The position numbers and the translations under genes were made by a program. Source: Cellvibrionaceae bacterium (lineage in GTDB: Bacteria; Pseudomonadota; Gammaproteobacteria; Pseudomonadales; Cellvibrionaceae). Taken from it: a stretch of DNA of 8,915 nucleotides. How positions within the stretch are numbered: the first letter of the stretch is position 1; every line of letters begins with the position of its first letter. This document shows positions 1-6,525 of the stretch, piece by piece. The notes under the pieces were generated by a model. That model was not told where the DNA came from. It saw only the letters and a list, made by a program, of their open reading frames with translations, and ran no database searches. The stretch spans positions 1 through 8,915 of the forward strand of contig JALUYN010000548.1 in assembly GCA_027012915.1 (NCBI GenBank), in the 5' to 3' direction.

Positions 1-115
1 CGCTTATTTAGAACAACTAAATGGCGCTCATACCGCCTGACTGGGAGCGAAAATAGTCTCCAGCAGAAGTATCAGAATTAGTGTTAACAGGCCCTAGGCG
101 AAGGATAGAGAAGAA
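1..115. other. Unassigned left edge, upstream of ruvB
   Basis: No gene can be assigned here. In most gammaproteobacteria ruvA lies directly upstream of ruvB, so the start of the window could be its last codons. The only short plus-strand tail in a plausible frame (positions 2-40, ending in TGA, reading AYLEQLNGAHTA) does not resemble a RuvA C-terminus well enough to call. Another frame stays open to a TAG at 79-81 but is unrecognisable. An AAGGA at 101-105 lies about ten bases before the ruvB ATG and is its likely ribosome binding site. No clear promoter is visible. Confidence 0.3.
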
Positions 116-1135
116 ATGATTGAAAAAGACAGCTTTGAAGCGGAGCGCCTGATCTCCGCCGAGCCACGCACTATGGAAGATGCACAAGATAAAGCCGTGC
201 GCCCGCAGACCTTGGAAGACTATGTAGGGCAGCCAGCGGTGCGTGAGCAGATGGATATCTTTATCCAGGCCGCGAAAGGGCGTGATGAAGCATTGGACCA
301 CACTCTGGTGTTTGGTCCGCCGGGTTTGGGTAAGACCACGCTGGCCAACATCATTGCCAATGAGATGGGCGTTGATATCAAGACCACCTCAGGCCCTGTG
401 TTGGAAAAAGCCGGAGATCTGGCTGCGCTGATGACTAACCTCGAGCCAGGTGACGTTCTGTTTATCGACGAGATCCATCGTCTCAGCCCTCATGTGGAGG
501 AAGTGCTGTACCCGGCGATGGAGGACTTTCAGCTGGATATCATGATTGGTGAAGGTCCGGCTGCGCGCTCCATTAAGCTGGATTTACCGCCGTTTACGTT
601 GGTGGGCGCCACCACCAGAGCGGGACTGCTGACATCACCACTGCGCGATCGTTTCGGGATCGTGCAGCGTCTGGAATTCTATAACGTCAAAGATCTCACC
701 AGTATTGTAGCGCGCTCTGCGCGATTGCTGGGCATGGAGGCGAACGAAGAAGGGGCCTATGAAGTGGCGCGCCGCTCTCGTGGCACCCCACGAATTGCCA
801 ATCGTTTGCTGCGCCGGGTGCGGGATTTTGCCGAGGTTAAAGGCAATGGTTTTGTTTGTGCTGAAACTGCCGATCGCGCACTGAACATGCTCAATGTCGA
901 TGAAAAGGGCTTCGATCACATGGACCGCAGACTGTTGCTGGCCATGATTGAAAACTATGGCGGCGGCCCGGTTGGCGTTGAAAGCCTCGCGGCCTCTATT
1001 AGTGAGGAGCGGGACACCATTGAAGACGTTCTGGAACCCTATTTGATTCAACAGGGCTATCTGTCGCGCACGCCCAGGGGTAGAATTGCCACACAACAGG
1101 CCTACGACCACTTTGGCATCAAGGCTCCCGAATAA
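116..1135 (+). CDS. ruvB: Holliday junction branch migration ATPase RuvB
   Basis: RuvB is the hexameric AAA+ motor that, with RuvA, drives branch migration of Holliday junctions so that RuvC can resolve them during recombinational repair. At 339 residues the protein is of normal length and can be aligned almost end to end with E. coli RuvB. Visible motifs are Walker A GPPGLGKT (residues 67-74), Walker B with the DEIH box (118-121), sensor 1 GATTRAG (164-170), the LRDRFG segment whose second Arg (R179) matches the E. coli arginine finger, and GTPRIANR (223-230) in the sensor 2 region. The C-terminal winged-helix domain runs from about 265 to 335. The N-terminus is a few residues longer than in E. 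coli. The ATG has AAGGA about ten bases upstream. The stop lies 22 bases before ybgC, so the two are probably co-transcribed. Confidence 0.98.
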   Translation: MIEKDSFEAERLISAEPRTMEDAQDKAVRPQTLEDYVGQPAVREQMDIFIQAAKGRDEALDHTLVFGPPGLGKTTLANIIANEMGVDIKTTSGPVLEKAGDLAALMTNLEPGDVLFIDEIHRLSPHVEEVLYPAMEDFQLDIMIGEGPAARSIKLDLPPFTLVGATTRAGLLTSPLRDRFGIVQRLEFYNVKDLTSIVARSARLLGMEANEEGAYEVARRSRGTPRIANRLLRRVRDFAEVKGNGFVCAETADRALNMLNVDEKGFDHMDRRLLLAMIENYGGGPVGVESLAASISEERDTIEDVLEPYLIQQGYLSRTPRGRIATQQAYDHFGIKAPE

Positions 1136-1157
1136 TTCAGCGCGAACCACTTCCTCT

Positions 1158-1571
1158 ATGAGCGAGTCTGCTTTTTCCCTGCCGCTGCGCGTCTATATCG
1201 AAGACACCGACGCTGGCGGCATCGTCTACTACGTCAATTATTTGAAATTCATGGAGAGGGCCAGGACCGAGCTGATGCGCAGTCTCGGCTACGATAAACC
1301 CGCAATTCTCGAAGAAAACCGTCTGATGGTAGTGCATTGCGCCGATGTGCAGTATCGAAAGCCCGCCAAATTGGATGATGCCTTGACGGCTACGGCAGTG
1401 ATCAGTAAGTTGGCCCGCAGCTATATCGTCTTTTATCAAGAAATTTTGCGCGGTGGGGAACTGCTGTGCGCTGGTACCATCAAAGTGGCTTGTGTAACTC
1501 AGGATGCCATGAAGCCCACAGCGTTGCCCAAGTCTGTTCACGCGGCCTTGAAGGAAATAATTTCGTCCTGA
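1158..1571 (+). CDS. ybgC: Acyl-CoA thioesterase YbgC, tol-pal associated
   Basis: YbgC is a small cytoplasmic hotdog-fold thioesterase of the 4-hydroxybenzoyl-CoA thioesterase family. It is almost always the first gene of tol-pal clusters, though its physiological role there is unclear. The protein has 137 residues. The signature EDTDAGG (15-21) contains Asp18, which aligns with the catalytic Asp of the family, and is followed by VYYVNYLKFMERARTE. Many homologues have His where this protein has Tyr25, but the Tyr form looks like a lineage variant of Pseudomonas-like bacteria, not damage. I chose the ATG at 1158 because it gives an N-terminus that matches E. coli YbgC. The open frame extends back to an ATG at 1086 inside ruvB, but the extra 24 residues look unlike the family. 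No Shine-Dalgarno sequence precedes 1158, so coupling to ruvB translation is possible. Confidence 0.93.
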   Translation: MSESAFSLPLRVYIEDTDAGGIVYYVNYLKFMERARTELMRSLGYDKPAILEENRLMVVHCADVQYRKPAKLDDALTATAVISKLARSYIVFYQEILRGGELLCAGTIKVACVTQDAMKPTALPKSVHAALKEIISS

Positions 1572-1595
1572 TTCATCTCAGCGTCACGGTGCCTG

Positions 1596-1674
1596 TGTAT
1601 ATAAAGCAGGTGTGCAGCATCGGCCGCGTCGATAAGCTTGTCAGTCCAAAAACCTTGTCAGTACAAAAATAGAG
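1596..1674 (+). promoter_or_regulatory. Candidate promoter region for tolQRA
   Basis: The 119-base gap between ybgC and tolQ is the largest within the cluster and holds promoter-like sequences. TTGTCA (1638-1643, five of six to the -35 consensus) and TACAAA (1662-1667, four of six to the -10) are separated by 18 bases, which would start transcription near 1674, just before the tolQ ribosome binding site. A second possibility is TATAAA at 1600-1605, preceded by TGTGTA, but it lacks a good -35. These are matches by eye. tolQ could equally be read from a promoter upstream of ruvB or ybgC. Confidence 0.35.
1637..1670 (+). repeat. 17-bp tandem direct repeat upstream of tolQ
   Basis: Two abutting 17-base units, 1637-1653 and 1654-1670, match at 15 of 17 positions. 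Each begins CTTGTCAGT and ends in CAAAAA plus one base. Each unit therefore carries a TTGTCA box, and the repeat ends 20 bases before the tolQ ATG. It may be a small local duplication, a duplicated promoter element, or paired sites for a regulator on nearly the same helix face. Confidence 0.8.
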
Positions 1675-1690
1675 TAATAAGGAAGCAGAA

Positions 1691-2386
1691 ATGCCAGAGA
1701 GTTCATCATTATCCATTGTTAGCCTGATAATGAACGCCAGTCTATTGGTGCAGGCCGTTATGTTGATTTTGTTTCTGGCTTCGGTGATTTCCTGGGTGAT
1801 GATTGTTCAGCGCGGCCGTTATCAAAGTCGTGCCAAAGCCAATTTCCTCGCCTTCGAAAACTCCTTCTGGTCTGGTGGTGATCTCAATCAGTTGTTTCGT
1901 CAATCCAACAGTCGTTCGGCGGAAGGCGATGTCGACGGCGTTGAGAATATTTTTCGCGCCGGTTTTAAAGAGTTTACCCGTCTGCGTCAGCAAGTAGGCG
2001 CAGACCCCGATGCCGTGATGGAAGGAACTCAGCGGGCGATGCGTGTGGCGTTGAGCCGCGAAGAAGAAAAGCTTGAGGCCAACTTGTCGTTCTTGGCCAG
2101 CGTTGCTTCAGTCAGCCCCTACATCGGACTGTTTGGCACGGTTTGGGGCATTATGAATTCTTTCCGTGGCCTAGCTAATGTGCAGCAGGCGACATTGGCG
2201 ACGGTTGCCCCCGGTATTTCCGAGGCTTTGATTGCAACCGCCATGGGGTTGTTTGCGGCGATCCCCGCGGTACTGGCCTACAACCGTTTTTCCGCTCGCG
2301 CCGAGTCCTTGTCCGGTAGCTACGAAACCTTTGCCGAAGAGTTTTCTGCAATTCTCCACCGTCAGGTTCACTCCAAGCAATCCTGA
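1691..2386 (+). CDS. tolQ: Tol-Pal motor stator protein TolQ
   Basis: TolQ is the inner-membrane protein of the TolQ-TolR stator, homologous to ExbB and MotA, which uses the proton motive force to energise TolA. The 231-residue length is standard. Three membrane segments are visible at about 15-38, 134-158 and 170-196, with a large cytoplasmic loop between the first two. The second and third segments carry the family signatures PYIGLFGTVWGI and ISEALIATAMGLFAAIPAV. Thr150 and Thr183 match the pore-lining threonines of E. coli TolQ. The ATG has a clear AAGGA at 1679-1683, seven bases upstream. The gene ends with two consecutive in-frame stops (TGA TAG), 18 bases before tolR. Confidence 0.98.
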   Translation: MPESSSLSIVSLIMNASLLVQAVMLILFLASVISWVMIVQRGRYQSRAKANFLAFENSFWSGGDLNQLFRQSNSRSAEGDVDGVENIFRAGFKEFTRLRQQVGADPDAVMEGTQRAMRVALSREEEKLEANLSFLASVASVSPYIGLFGTVWGIMNSFRGLANVQQATLATVAPGISEALIATAMGLFAAIPAVLAYNRFSARAESLSGSYETFAEEFSAILHRQVHSKQS

Positions 2387-2404
2387 TAGCGGGGGCGATA
2401 GCGA

Positions 2405-2830
2405 ATGTACAAGCGAAAGCATAAAAAGAAGCCCATGGCCGAGATCAATGTGGTGCCCTACATCGACGTGATGTTGGTCCTGCTTGTGGTCTTTATGGTT
2501 ACCGCTCCCTTGTTAATGCAAGGCGTTAAGGTGGACCTGCCCGATGCGCCATCGGTTGCGCTGGAAAATGAAGACGATGAACCGTTGATTGTTTCTGTCA
2601 AAGCCGATGGCAGCTACTACCTGAACTTGGGCAAAGATGAAAAGAAGGCCAAGCCGCTGTCGGATATTAAGCAAAGCGTCGCCAAAGTTCTGCGTGCCAA
2701 GCCTGCTACACCGGTGTTGGTGTGGGGAGATGCCTCGGTGGACTACGGAATTGTTGTCGCGCTTATGACCCAGCTGCAGCAGGCAGGTGCTCCATCCGTG
2801 GGGCTGGTGACTGAGCCGCCGGTACTGTGA
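2405..2830 (+). CDS. tolR: Tol-Pal motor protein TolR
   Basis: TolR is the partner of TolQ in the proton-driven stator, related to ExbD and MotB. The 141-residue protein has a short basic cytoplasmic N-terminus (YKRKHKKK), the conserved segment MAEINVVPYIDVMLVLL, one membrane helix at about 19-42, and a periplasmic domain of about 100 residues. Asp21 is the conserved proton-carrying aspartate in the membrane, equivalent to Asp23 of E. coli TolR. The ATG lies 18 bases after the tolQ stop, behind a GGGGG run that may serve as ribosome binding site. Tight spacing indicates co-translation with TolQ, with which it assembles. Confidence 0.97.
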   Translation: MYKRKHKKKPMAEINVVPYIDVMLVLLVVFMVTAPLLMQGVKVDLPDAPSVALENEDDEPLIVSVKADGSYYLNLGKDEKKAKPLSDIKQSVAKVLRAKPATPVLVWGDASVDYGIVVALMTQLQQAGAPSVGLVTEPPVL

Positions 2831-2885
2831 TTGAGGTTGAACGTACTGTGACGGCACAAGTACATAGAACACTGGTACATCACTA

Positions 2886-3722
2886 ATGGCTGGCAGCGTG
2901 AGAAAGCAGAGCGGCCGCTTTGACGGCTATGGTTTGGCGATAGCCGTGAGTCTGCTGTTACACGGTATTTTGGTGGCCTGGGTTGTTTGGGGGTGGGAGT
3001 TTTCCAGTGAACCTCAGCATCGGGTAGTGCCTAAGTACGTCGAAGCCAAGCTAGTTACTCTAAAACCCAAAGCTGAAAAAAAGACCGCGGCCAAGAACAA
3101 GCCCAAGGTTGTCAACTTAGCTGAAAAACGCAAGCAACAGGCCCGCCGTGAAAAAGAAAAGCAGCGGAAACTCGCAGAACAGAAGCGCCGTAAGGCAGAG
3201 AAGTTGGCGAGAGAGAAACAGCTTGAGCGAGAAAGAGAGTTAGCAGAGAAAAAGGCTGCGGAAAAAAAAGCAGCTGATGCAGAGAGGCGCCGAAAACAAT
3301 TGGAAGCAGAGAAGCAGGCCCGCCTAGCAGAACAGGCCGAGCAGGAGCGCTTGCAGCGGGAATCCGAGTTCGCCGATGCTCTGGCTGAAGAAGAAGCCAT
3401 GCTTCAGGCCGAAGAGGAAGCGGCGCAGGCACAGAGTTACATAGCGCATATTGCGGCATTGATTGAGCAGCATTGGAGCCGACCACCTTCCGCGCGACGG
3501 GGCATGCAGTGTGAATTGAGTATTCAACTTATTCCAACCGGTGAAGTCATTAATGTCAGCGTAGTGAAAGGCAGTGGCAATGCCGCCTTTGATCGCTCCG
3601 CGGAACAAGCGGTTAAAAAGGCTGGGCGCTTTGAGGTACTGAAAGACGTGCCGCCGGCAACATTCGATAAGTATTTCAGACAGCTGAGGTTGCGTTTCAA
3701 TCCTCAGGATTTGCGGTTGTAG
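2886..3722 (+). CDS. tolA: Cell envelope integrity protein TolA
   Basis: TolA spans the periplasm and passes energy from TolQR to TolB and Pal. Domain I is a short N-terminus with one membrane helix (about 15-36) containing Ser22 and His26 in SLLLH, the SHLS-type motif that contacts TolQR. Domain II (about 62-183) is a helical, Lys/Arg/Glu/Ala-rich rod, basic at first and acidic from about 158 to 180. Domain III (about 184-275) is the TonB-like C-terminal fold, with QHWSRPPSARRGMQCEL and IPTGEVINVSVVKGSG. At 278 residues it is well shorter than the 421 of E. coli, the loss being in the rod. Only one Cys (C209) is present, so the domain III disulfide of E. coli cannot form. The ATG is the only start codon after an in-frame TAG at 2865, and it has no evident Shine-Dalgarno sequence. 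Confidence 0.96.
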   Translation: MAGSVRKQSGRFDGYGLAIAVSLLLHGILVAWVVWGWEFSSEPQHRVVPKYVEAKLVTLKPKAEKKTAAKNKPKVVNLAEKRKQQARREKEKQRKLAEQKRRKAEKLAREKQLERERELAEKKAAEKKAADAERRRKQLEAEKQARLAEQAEQERLQRESEFADALAEEEAMLQAEEEAAQAQSYIAHIAALIEQHWSRPPSARRGMQCELSIQLIPTGEVINVSVVKGSGNAAFDRSAEQAVKKAGRFEVLKDVPPATFDKYFRQLRLRFNPQDLRL

Positions 3723-3740
3723 AATTGATTGTAGGTTTAT

Positions 3741-5069
3741 ATGGGGGCTACAAGATCATTCATGGGGATTTCTTCTAGAGCGAATGCTCGATTGCTAACA
3801 CTAGTGCCGAAACTGATTTGTGTATTGTTGTTTCTCTCGTCAAGCGCGCGAGCTGAACTTACCATTGAAATCACGCAGGGTGTAGATAATCCCACCACCA
3901 TAGCGGTGTCACCAATCGCTTGGTCCGGTGCGCCACTGCCTGAAAATCTCAATGCCATTATTGAGGCGGATCTTCAGCGCAGCGGTCAGTTTCGCTCCAT
4001 ACCCAAGGCGGACATGCTTTCCTTTCCAAAATCTGAAGCCGATGTCTTTTACCGCGACTGGCGCATGCTGGGTACGGAATTTCTTCTGACCGGGCAGATG
4101 GAACAGACGTTGGACGGCGCCTATCAACTGACCTTTGAACTTTACGATATTGTCTCCCAGGCCAAGATACTGCGTGAGCGGGTGGATGGTTCCGCTTCAC
4201 AGCTACGCGATATGGCGCATTTCGTTAGCGATACTGTTTACGAATTGATCACCGGTATTCGGGGCGCCTTTTCAACCAAAATTATCTATGTGGAGGCCTT
4301 TGGCAGCGAGCGCTTTAAGCTGATGCTTGCCGATGCCGACGGCGCGCGGGAGAAAACCCTGCTGACTTCCAAGCATCCTATTATGTCGCCAGCTTGGTCT
4401 CCGGACGGAAAATCGGTGGCCTATGTCTCCTTTGAAACCGGACGCCCAGCTATTTTCCGCCAGGAAATTTCCACCGGGCAGCGGCAACAACTGACCAATT
4501 TCAAAGGTTTGAACGGCGCGCCTTCATGGTCTCCCGATGGTTCCAAACTGGCATTGGTACTTTCCAAAGATGGCAATCCTGAAATCTACGTGCTGGATCT
4601 GGCGACTCGGCAGTTCACCCGAATCACGCGTCACTACGCTATTGATACCGAACCGAATTGGACATTGGATGGAAAAGGCGTCATTTTTACCTCTGATCGG
4701 GGAGGTAAGCCACAAATTTACCAAGTTACCCTTGCCAGCGGACGCATTGAACGCTTAACCTTCGAGGGTGACTATAACGCCAGGCCGCGTTTGTCTCCGG
4801 ACGGCAAGAGCCTGGTTATGGTGCATCGCGTGAATGGTATTTTCCATATCGCCGCGCAGGATATCGATACCGGCATGATCCGGGTTTTGACAGAAACCCA
4901 CCTCGACGAATCGCCGTCTATTGCTCCGAACGGTGCTATGCTAATGTACGCGACAAAGCACCGAGGGAAAGGTATTCTAGCGGCAGTGTCTTTGGACGCT
5001 GGAGTTAAGTTCCGGTTGCCATCCCAGCGTGGCGATGTGCGAGAGCCCAGTTGGTCTCCGTACTTTTAG
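3741..5069 (+). CDS. tolB: Tol-Pal periplasmic beta-propeller protein TolB
   Basis: TolB is a soluble periplasmic protein that binds Pal and is displaced from it by the action of TolA. The signal peptide ends at SSARA, giving a mature start near Glu39 (ELTIEITQG). The N-terminal domain (about 39-175) is followed by a six-bladed beta-propeller with WD40-like PD40 repeats: SPAWSPDGK (216-224), PSWSPDGS (261-268), PNWTLDGK (305-312), RPRLSPDGK (348-356), SPSIAPNG (391-398) and the C-terminal PSWSPYF. The length of 442 residues is usual for the family. The start at 3741 lies 18 bases after tolA with a weak AGGT. An in-frame ATG at 3762 would give a more typical 31-residue signal peptide and is a real alternative. 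Confidence 0.97.
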   Translation: MGATRSFMGISSRANARLLTLVPKLICVLLFLSSSARAELTIEITQGVDNPTTIAVSPIAWSGAPLPENLNAIIEADLQRSGQFRSIPKADMLSFPKSEADVFYRDWRMLGTEFLLTGQMEQTLDGAYQLTFELYDIVSQAKILRERVDGSASQLRDMAHFVSDTVYELITGIRGAFSTKIIYVEAFGSERFKLMLADADGAREKTLLTSKHPIMSPAWSPDGKSVAYVSFETGRPAIFRQEISTGQRQQLTNFKGLNGAPSWSPDGSKLALVLSKDGNPEIYVLDLATRQFTRITRHYAIDTEPNWTLDGKGVIFTSDRGGKPQIYQVTLASGRIERLTFEGDYNARPRLSPDGKSLVMVHRVNGIFHIAAQDIDTGMIRVLTETHLDESPSIAPNGAMLMYATKHRGKGILAAVSLDAGVKFRLPSQRGDVREPSWSPYF

Positions 5070-5104
5070 AGCCTGCTCGTAAGACTGGATTATTAAAGAA
5101 TTTT

Positions 5105-5134
5105 TTGAAGATATTTATTAACAAACACTAAAAA
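5105..5134 (+). promoter_or_regulatory. Weak candidate promoter before pal
   Basis: The 81 bases between tolB and pal are strikingly AT-rich. TTGAAG (5105-5110) followed after 18 bases by TAAAAA (5129-5134) is a possible -35/-10 pair, though neither box is strong. A separate start for pal would fit its high-expression codon use. In E. coli the cluster is known to be read as two units, orf1-tolQRA and tolB-pal-orf2, but there the break is before tolB. This is inference from composition and position. Confidence 0.25.
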
Positions 5135-5139
5135 TCACT

Positions 5140-5146
5140 AGGAGTG
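5140..5146 (+). promoter_or_regulatory. Strong ribosome binding site of pal
   Basis: AGGAGTG lies immediately upstream of the pal ATG at the usual distance. It is one of the strongest Shine-Dalgarno sequences of the plus-strand cluster; ybgC, tolA and cpoB show weak or no such sequence. It fits pal being the most abundant product of the operon. Confidence 0.8.
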
Positions 5147-5150
5147 AATA

Positions 5151-5633
5151 ATGTTCACCAAGGCATTAAAGCAAAGCATGGGTTTGGCTGTTGTTATGGC
5201 GGCTCTGGCAGGTTGTTCCAGCACCTCTACCACTGACCCAGTAACGTCGACTACCGACTCTTCCGCGGCTACCTCCTCTGCTGCCGATACTTCTTCTGTG
5301 AACAGCTCCACAGATATGGCGCAAAACCTGGACACCGTTTTCTACTTCGACTTTGACCAGTCTGTACTGAAGCCTGAAGCTCGTGCTGCTCTGGTTGCTC
5401 ACGCCGCTAACCTGAAAGCTTCTCCGCGCAGTGTTCGCCTGGAAGGTCACGCCGATGAGCGCGGTACTCGCGAGTACAACATGGCTCTGGGTGAGCGTCG
5501 CGCCAAAGCCGTTCGCGACTTCCTGGTACTGCAAGGAGTAAATAGCAGCAACCTGGAAACCATTAGCTACGGTGAAGAGCGTCTGGAGAGCTCCAGCGAC
5601 CACTCTCTGAACCGTCGCGTTGAGATGAAGTAA
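5151..5633 (+). CDS. pal: Peptidoglycan-associated lipoprotein Pal
   Basis: Pal is the outer-membrane lipoprotein that tethers the membrane to peptidoglycan and exchanges partners with TolB. The signal peptide ends in the lipobox LAGC (19-22), so Cys22 is lipidated, and Ser at +2 fits outer-membrane sorting. A Ser/Thr-rich linker (23-55) leads to an OmpA-like domain (about 60-160) with [23 protein letters not shown] and [12 protein letters not shown]. Asp102 and Arg117 match the OmpA residues that bind meso-diaminopimelate. The segment between SYGEER and the final NRRVE is about four residues shorter than in E. coli Pal. Codon use is strongly biased: the last twelve Leu codons are all CTG and every Arg codon is CGC or CGT, unlike the mixed use in neighbouring cpoB, which suggests high expression. 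Confidence 0.97.
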   Translation: MFTKALKQSMGLAVVMAALAGCSSTSTTDPVTSTTDSSAATSSAADTSSVNSSTDMAQNLDTVFYFDFDQSVLKPEARAALVAHAANLKASPRSVRLEGHADERGTREYNMALGERRAKAVRDFLVLQGVNSSNLETISYGEERLESSSDHSLNRRVEMK

Positions 5634-5641
5634 GCTTCATC
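5624..5641 (+). promoter_or_regulatory. Hairpin spanning pal stop and cpoB start
   Basis: GATGAAG (5624-5630) and CTTCATC (5635-5641) form a perfect 7-bp stem with a TAAG loop. The loop contains the pal TAA stop, and the 3' arm ends on the base before the cpoB ATG. The only Shine-Dalgarno-like purines for cpoB lie at or in the 5' arm. A ribosome finishing pal would open the stem, so this could couple cpoB translation to pal. The function is inferred; the pairing is seen directly. Confidence 0.5.
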
Positions 5642-6451
5642 ATGAAAAAGCAAAGCCTTTTATCCGCAGCCTTTATGGCTGCGGTTTTCGTTGTGCCGCC
5701 GAAAAATGTCCTGGCTCAGGTGGAGGTGGTTGAATCCAACAACCGCTTGATCACCCATGATGTACGCCAGGCTGCAGCGGCTTCTGCAGTCGCGGCCGAT
5801 CAATCCAGTGGTGCCGCCGAAGTCTTTTATCAGCTGCAGTTGTTACAGCAGGAAGTTGCGCAACTGCGCGGTTTGGTTGAAGAGCAGGGATTCGAAATCA
5901 AGCGTCTTAAGCAACAGCGTCTGGACGACTACCTGAATCTGGACAAGCGTCTGAGCTCGTTGTCTGGCGTTGCGCCTAGCAAGACCGAAGCAGATACCGC
6001 CACGTCGGAGAATACTGCTAGCGTTTCCCGCTTGAATGGCACTGCGACCAGTGGCGTTAGCAGTGCTCCTGCAAGTGCTAATGAGTCGGCCCAGTACCGT
6101 GCAGCAATTGATCTGATTCTGAAGAAGAAAGACTATACTCAGGCCCAGACTGCTTTGAACAAATACCTGACTGATTTCCCCGAGGGAAAGTACGCGGCTA
6201 ACTGTCAGTACTGGCTTGGAGAGCTGGCCTTGCTGGGAGGCGATCTGGAATCATCCAGACAGTGGTTCGCCAAGATGGTGCAGCAGTGGCCACAGCATTC
6301 CAAAGTGGCGGATGCCAACTACAAATTGGGTACGGTCTATCATAAGTTGGGAGACCAGGCGAAGGCCAAAGAGATACTAGAGCAGGTGGCGAATGGCAGC
6401 AGCAATGCTTCGCGATTGGCCCAAGGCTATCTCAAGGCGAACTTCCAGTAA
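5642..6451 (+). CDS. cpoB: Cell division coordinator CpoB (YbgF)
   Basis: CpoB is a periplasmic protein that links Tol-Pal driven outer-membrane constriction to peptidoglycan synthesis by PBP1B at the division site. A signal peptide ends at NVLA, with mature start near Gln26. A coiled coil (about 60-106), containing FYQLQLLQQEVAQLRGLVEEQ as two conserved stretches, forms the trimerisation region. A low-complexity Ser/Thr/Ala linker (about 108-150) leads to TPR repeats (about 151-269), with YWLGELALLGGDLESS and ADANYKLGTVYHKLGD visible. The length of 269 residues is normal. The ATG is eight bases after the pal stop, behind a hairpin and without a clear ribosome binding site. It is the last gene of the cluster; the queE/queC genes that follow it in Pseudomonas are absent. 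Confidence 0.95.
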   Translation: MKKQSLLSAAFMAAVFVVPPKNVLAQVEVVESNNRLITHDVRQAAAASAVAADQSSGAAEVFYQLQLLQQEVAQLRGLVEEQGFEIKRLKQQRLDDYLNLDKRLSSLSGVAPSKTEADTATSENTASVSRLNGTATSGVSSAPASANESAQYRAAIDLILKKKDYTQAQTALNKYLTDFPEGKYAANCQYWLGELALLGGDLESSRQWFAKMVQQWPQHSKVADANYKLGTVYHKLGDQAKAKEILEQVANGSSNASRLAQGYLKANFQ

Positions 6452-6478
6452 TTAAACGGCGGTACCTCAATACCCGGG

Positions 6479-6519
6479 CATTACTTCAAAAGAAGACCAC
6501 TCTCTCTTTTGAAGTAATG
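6479..6519. terminator. Perfect 15-bp inverted repeat between convergent genes
   Basis: Arms at 6479-6493 (CATTACTTCAAAAGA) and 6505-6519 are exact reverse complements, separated by 11 bases. The repeat fills the 74-base gap between the ends of cpoB and the convergent phosphotransferase gene, starting 27 bases after the cpoB stop and ending six bases from the other stop. Its position suggests a bidirectional terminator or 3'-end stabiliser. However, the stem is AT-rich (4 of 15 G or C), and neither strand has a T-run after it, so it is not a standard intrinsic terminator. Confidence 0.55.
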
Positions 6520-6525
6520 TACTTC

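Noticed and set aside
635..1150. 171-codon minus-strand open frame inside ruvB
   Set aside because: RuvB is certain on the plus strand over the same bases, and the antisense product has no recognisable domain.
1086..1157. Upstream ATG that would extend YbgC by 24 residues
   Set aside because: The extension lies mostly inside ruvB and does not match the family N-terminus, which fits the ATG at 1158.
2385..2403. Repeated GATAGCG at 2385-2391 and 2397-2403 at the tolQ-tolR junction
   Set aside because: Too short to mean more than chance; it only surrounds the G-rich ribosome binding region.
2822..2851. Repeated GTACTGTGA at the end of tolR and 21 bases downstream
   Set aside because: A 9-base repeat without symmetry or promoter context; probably a chance or local duplication.
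3014..3400. 128-codon minus-strand open frame rich in Ser, Ala and Cys
   Set aside because: It is the reverse shadow of the Lys/Glu/Ala-rich TolA rod; the composition follows from the repetitive codons of tolA.
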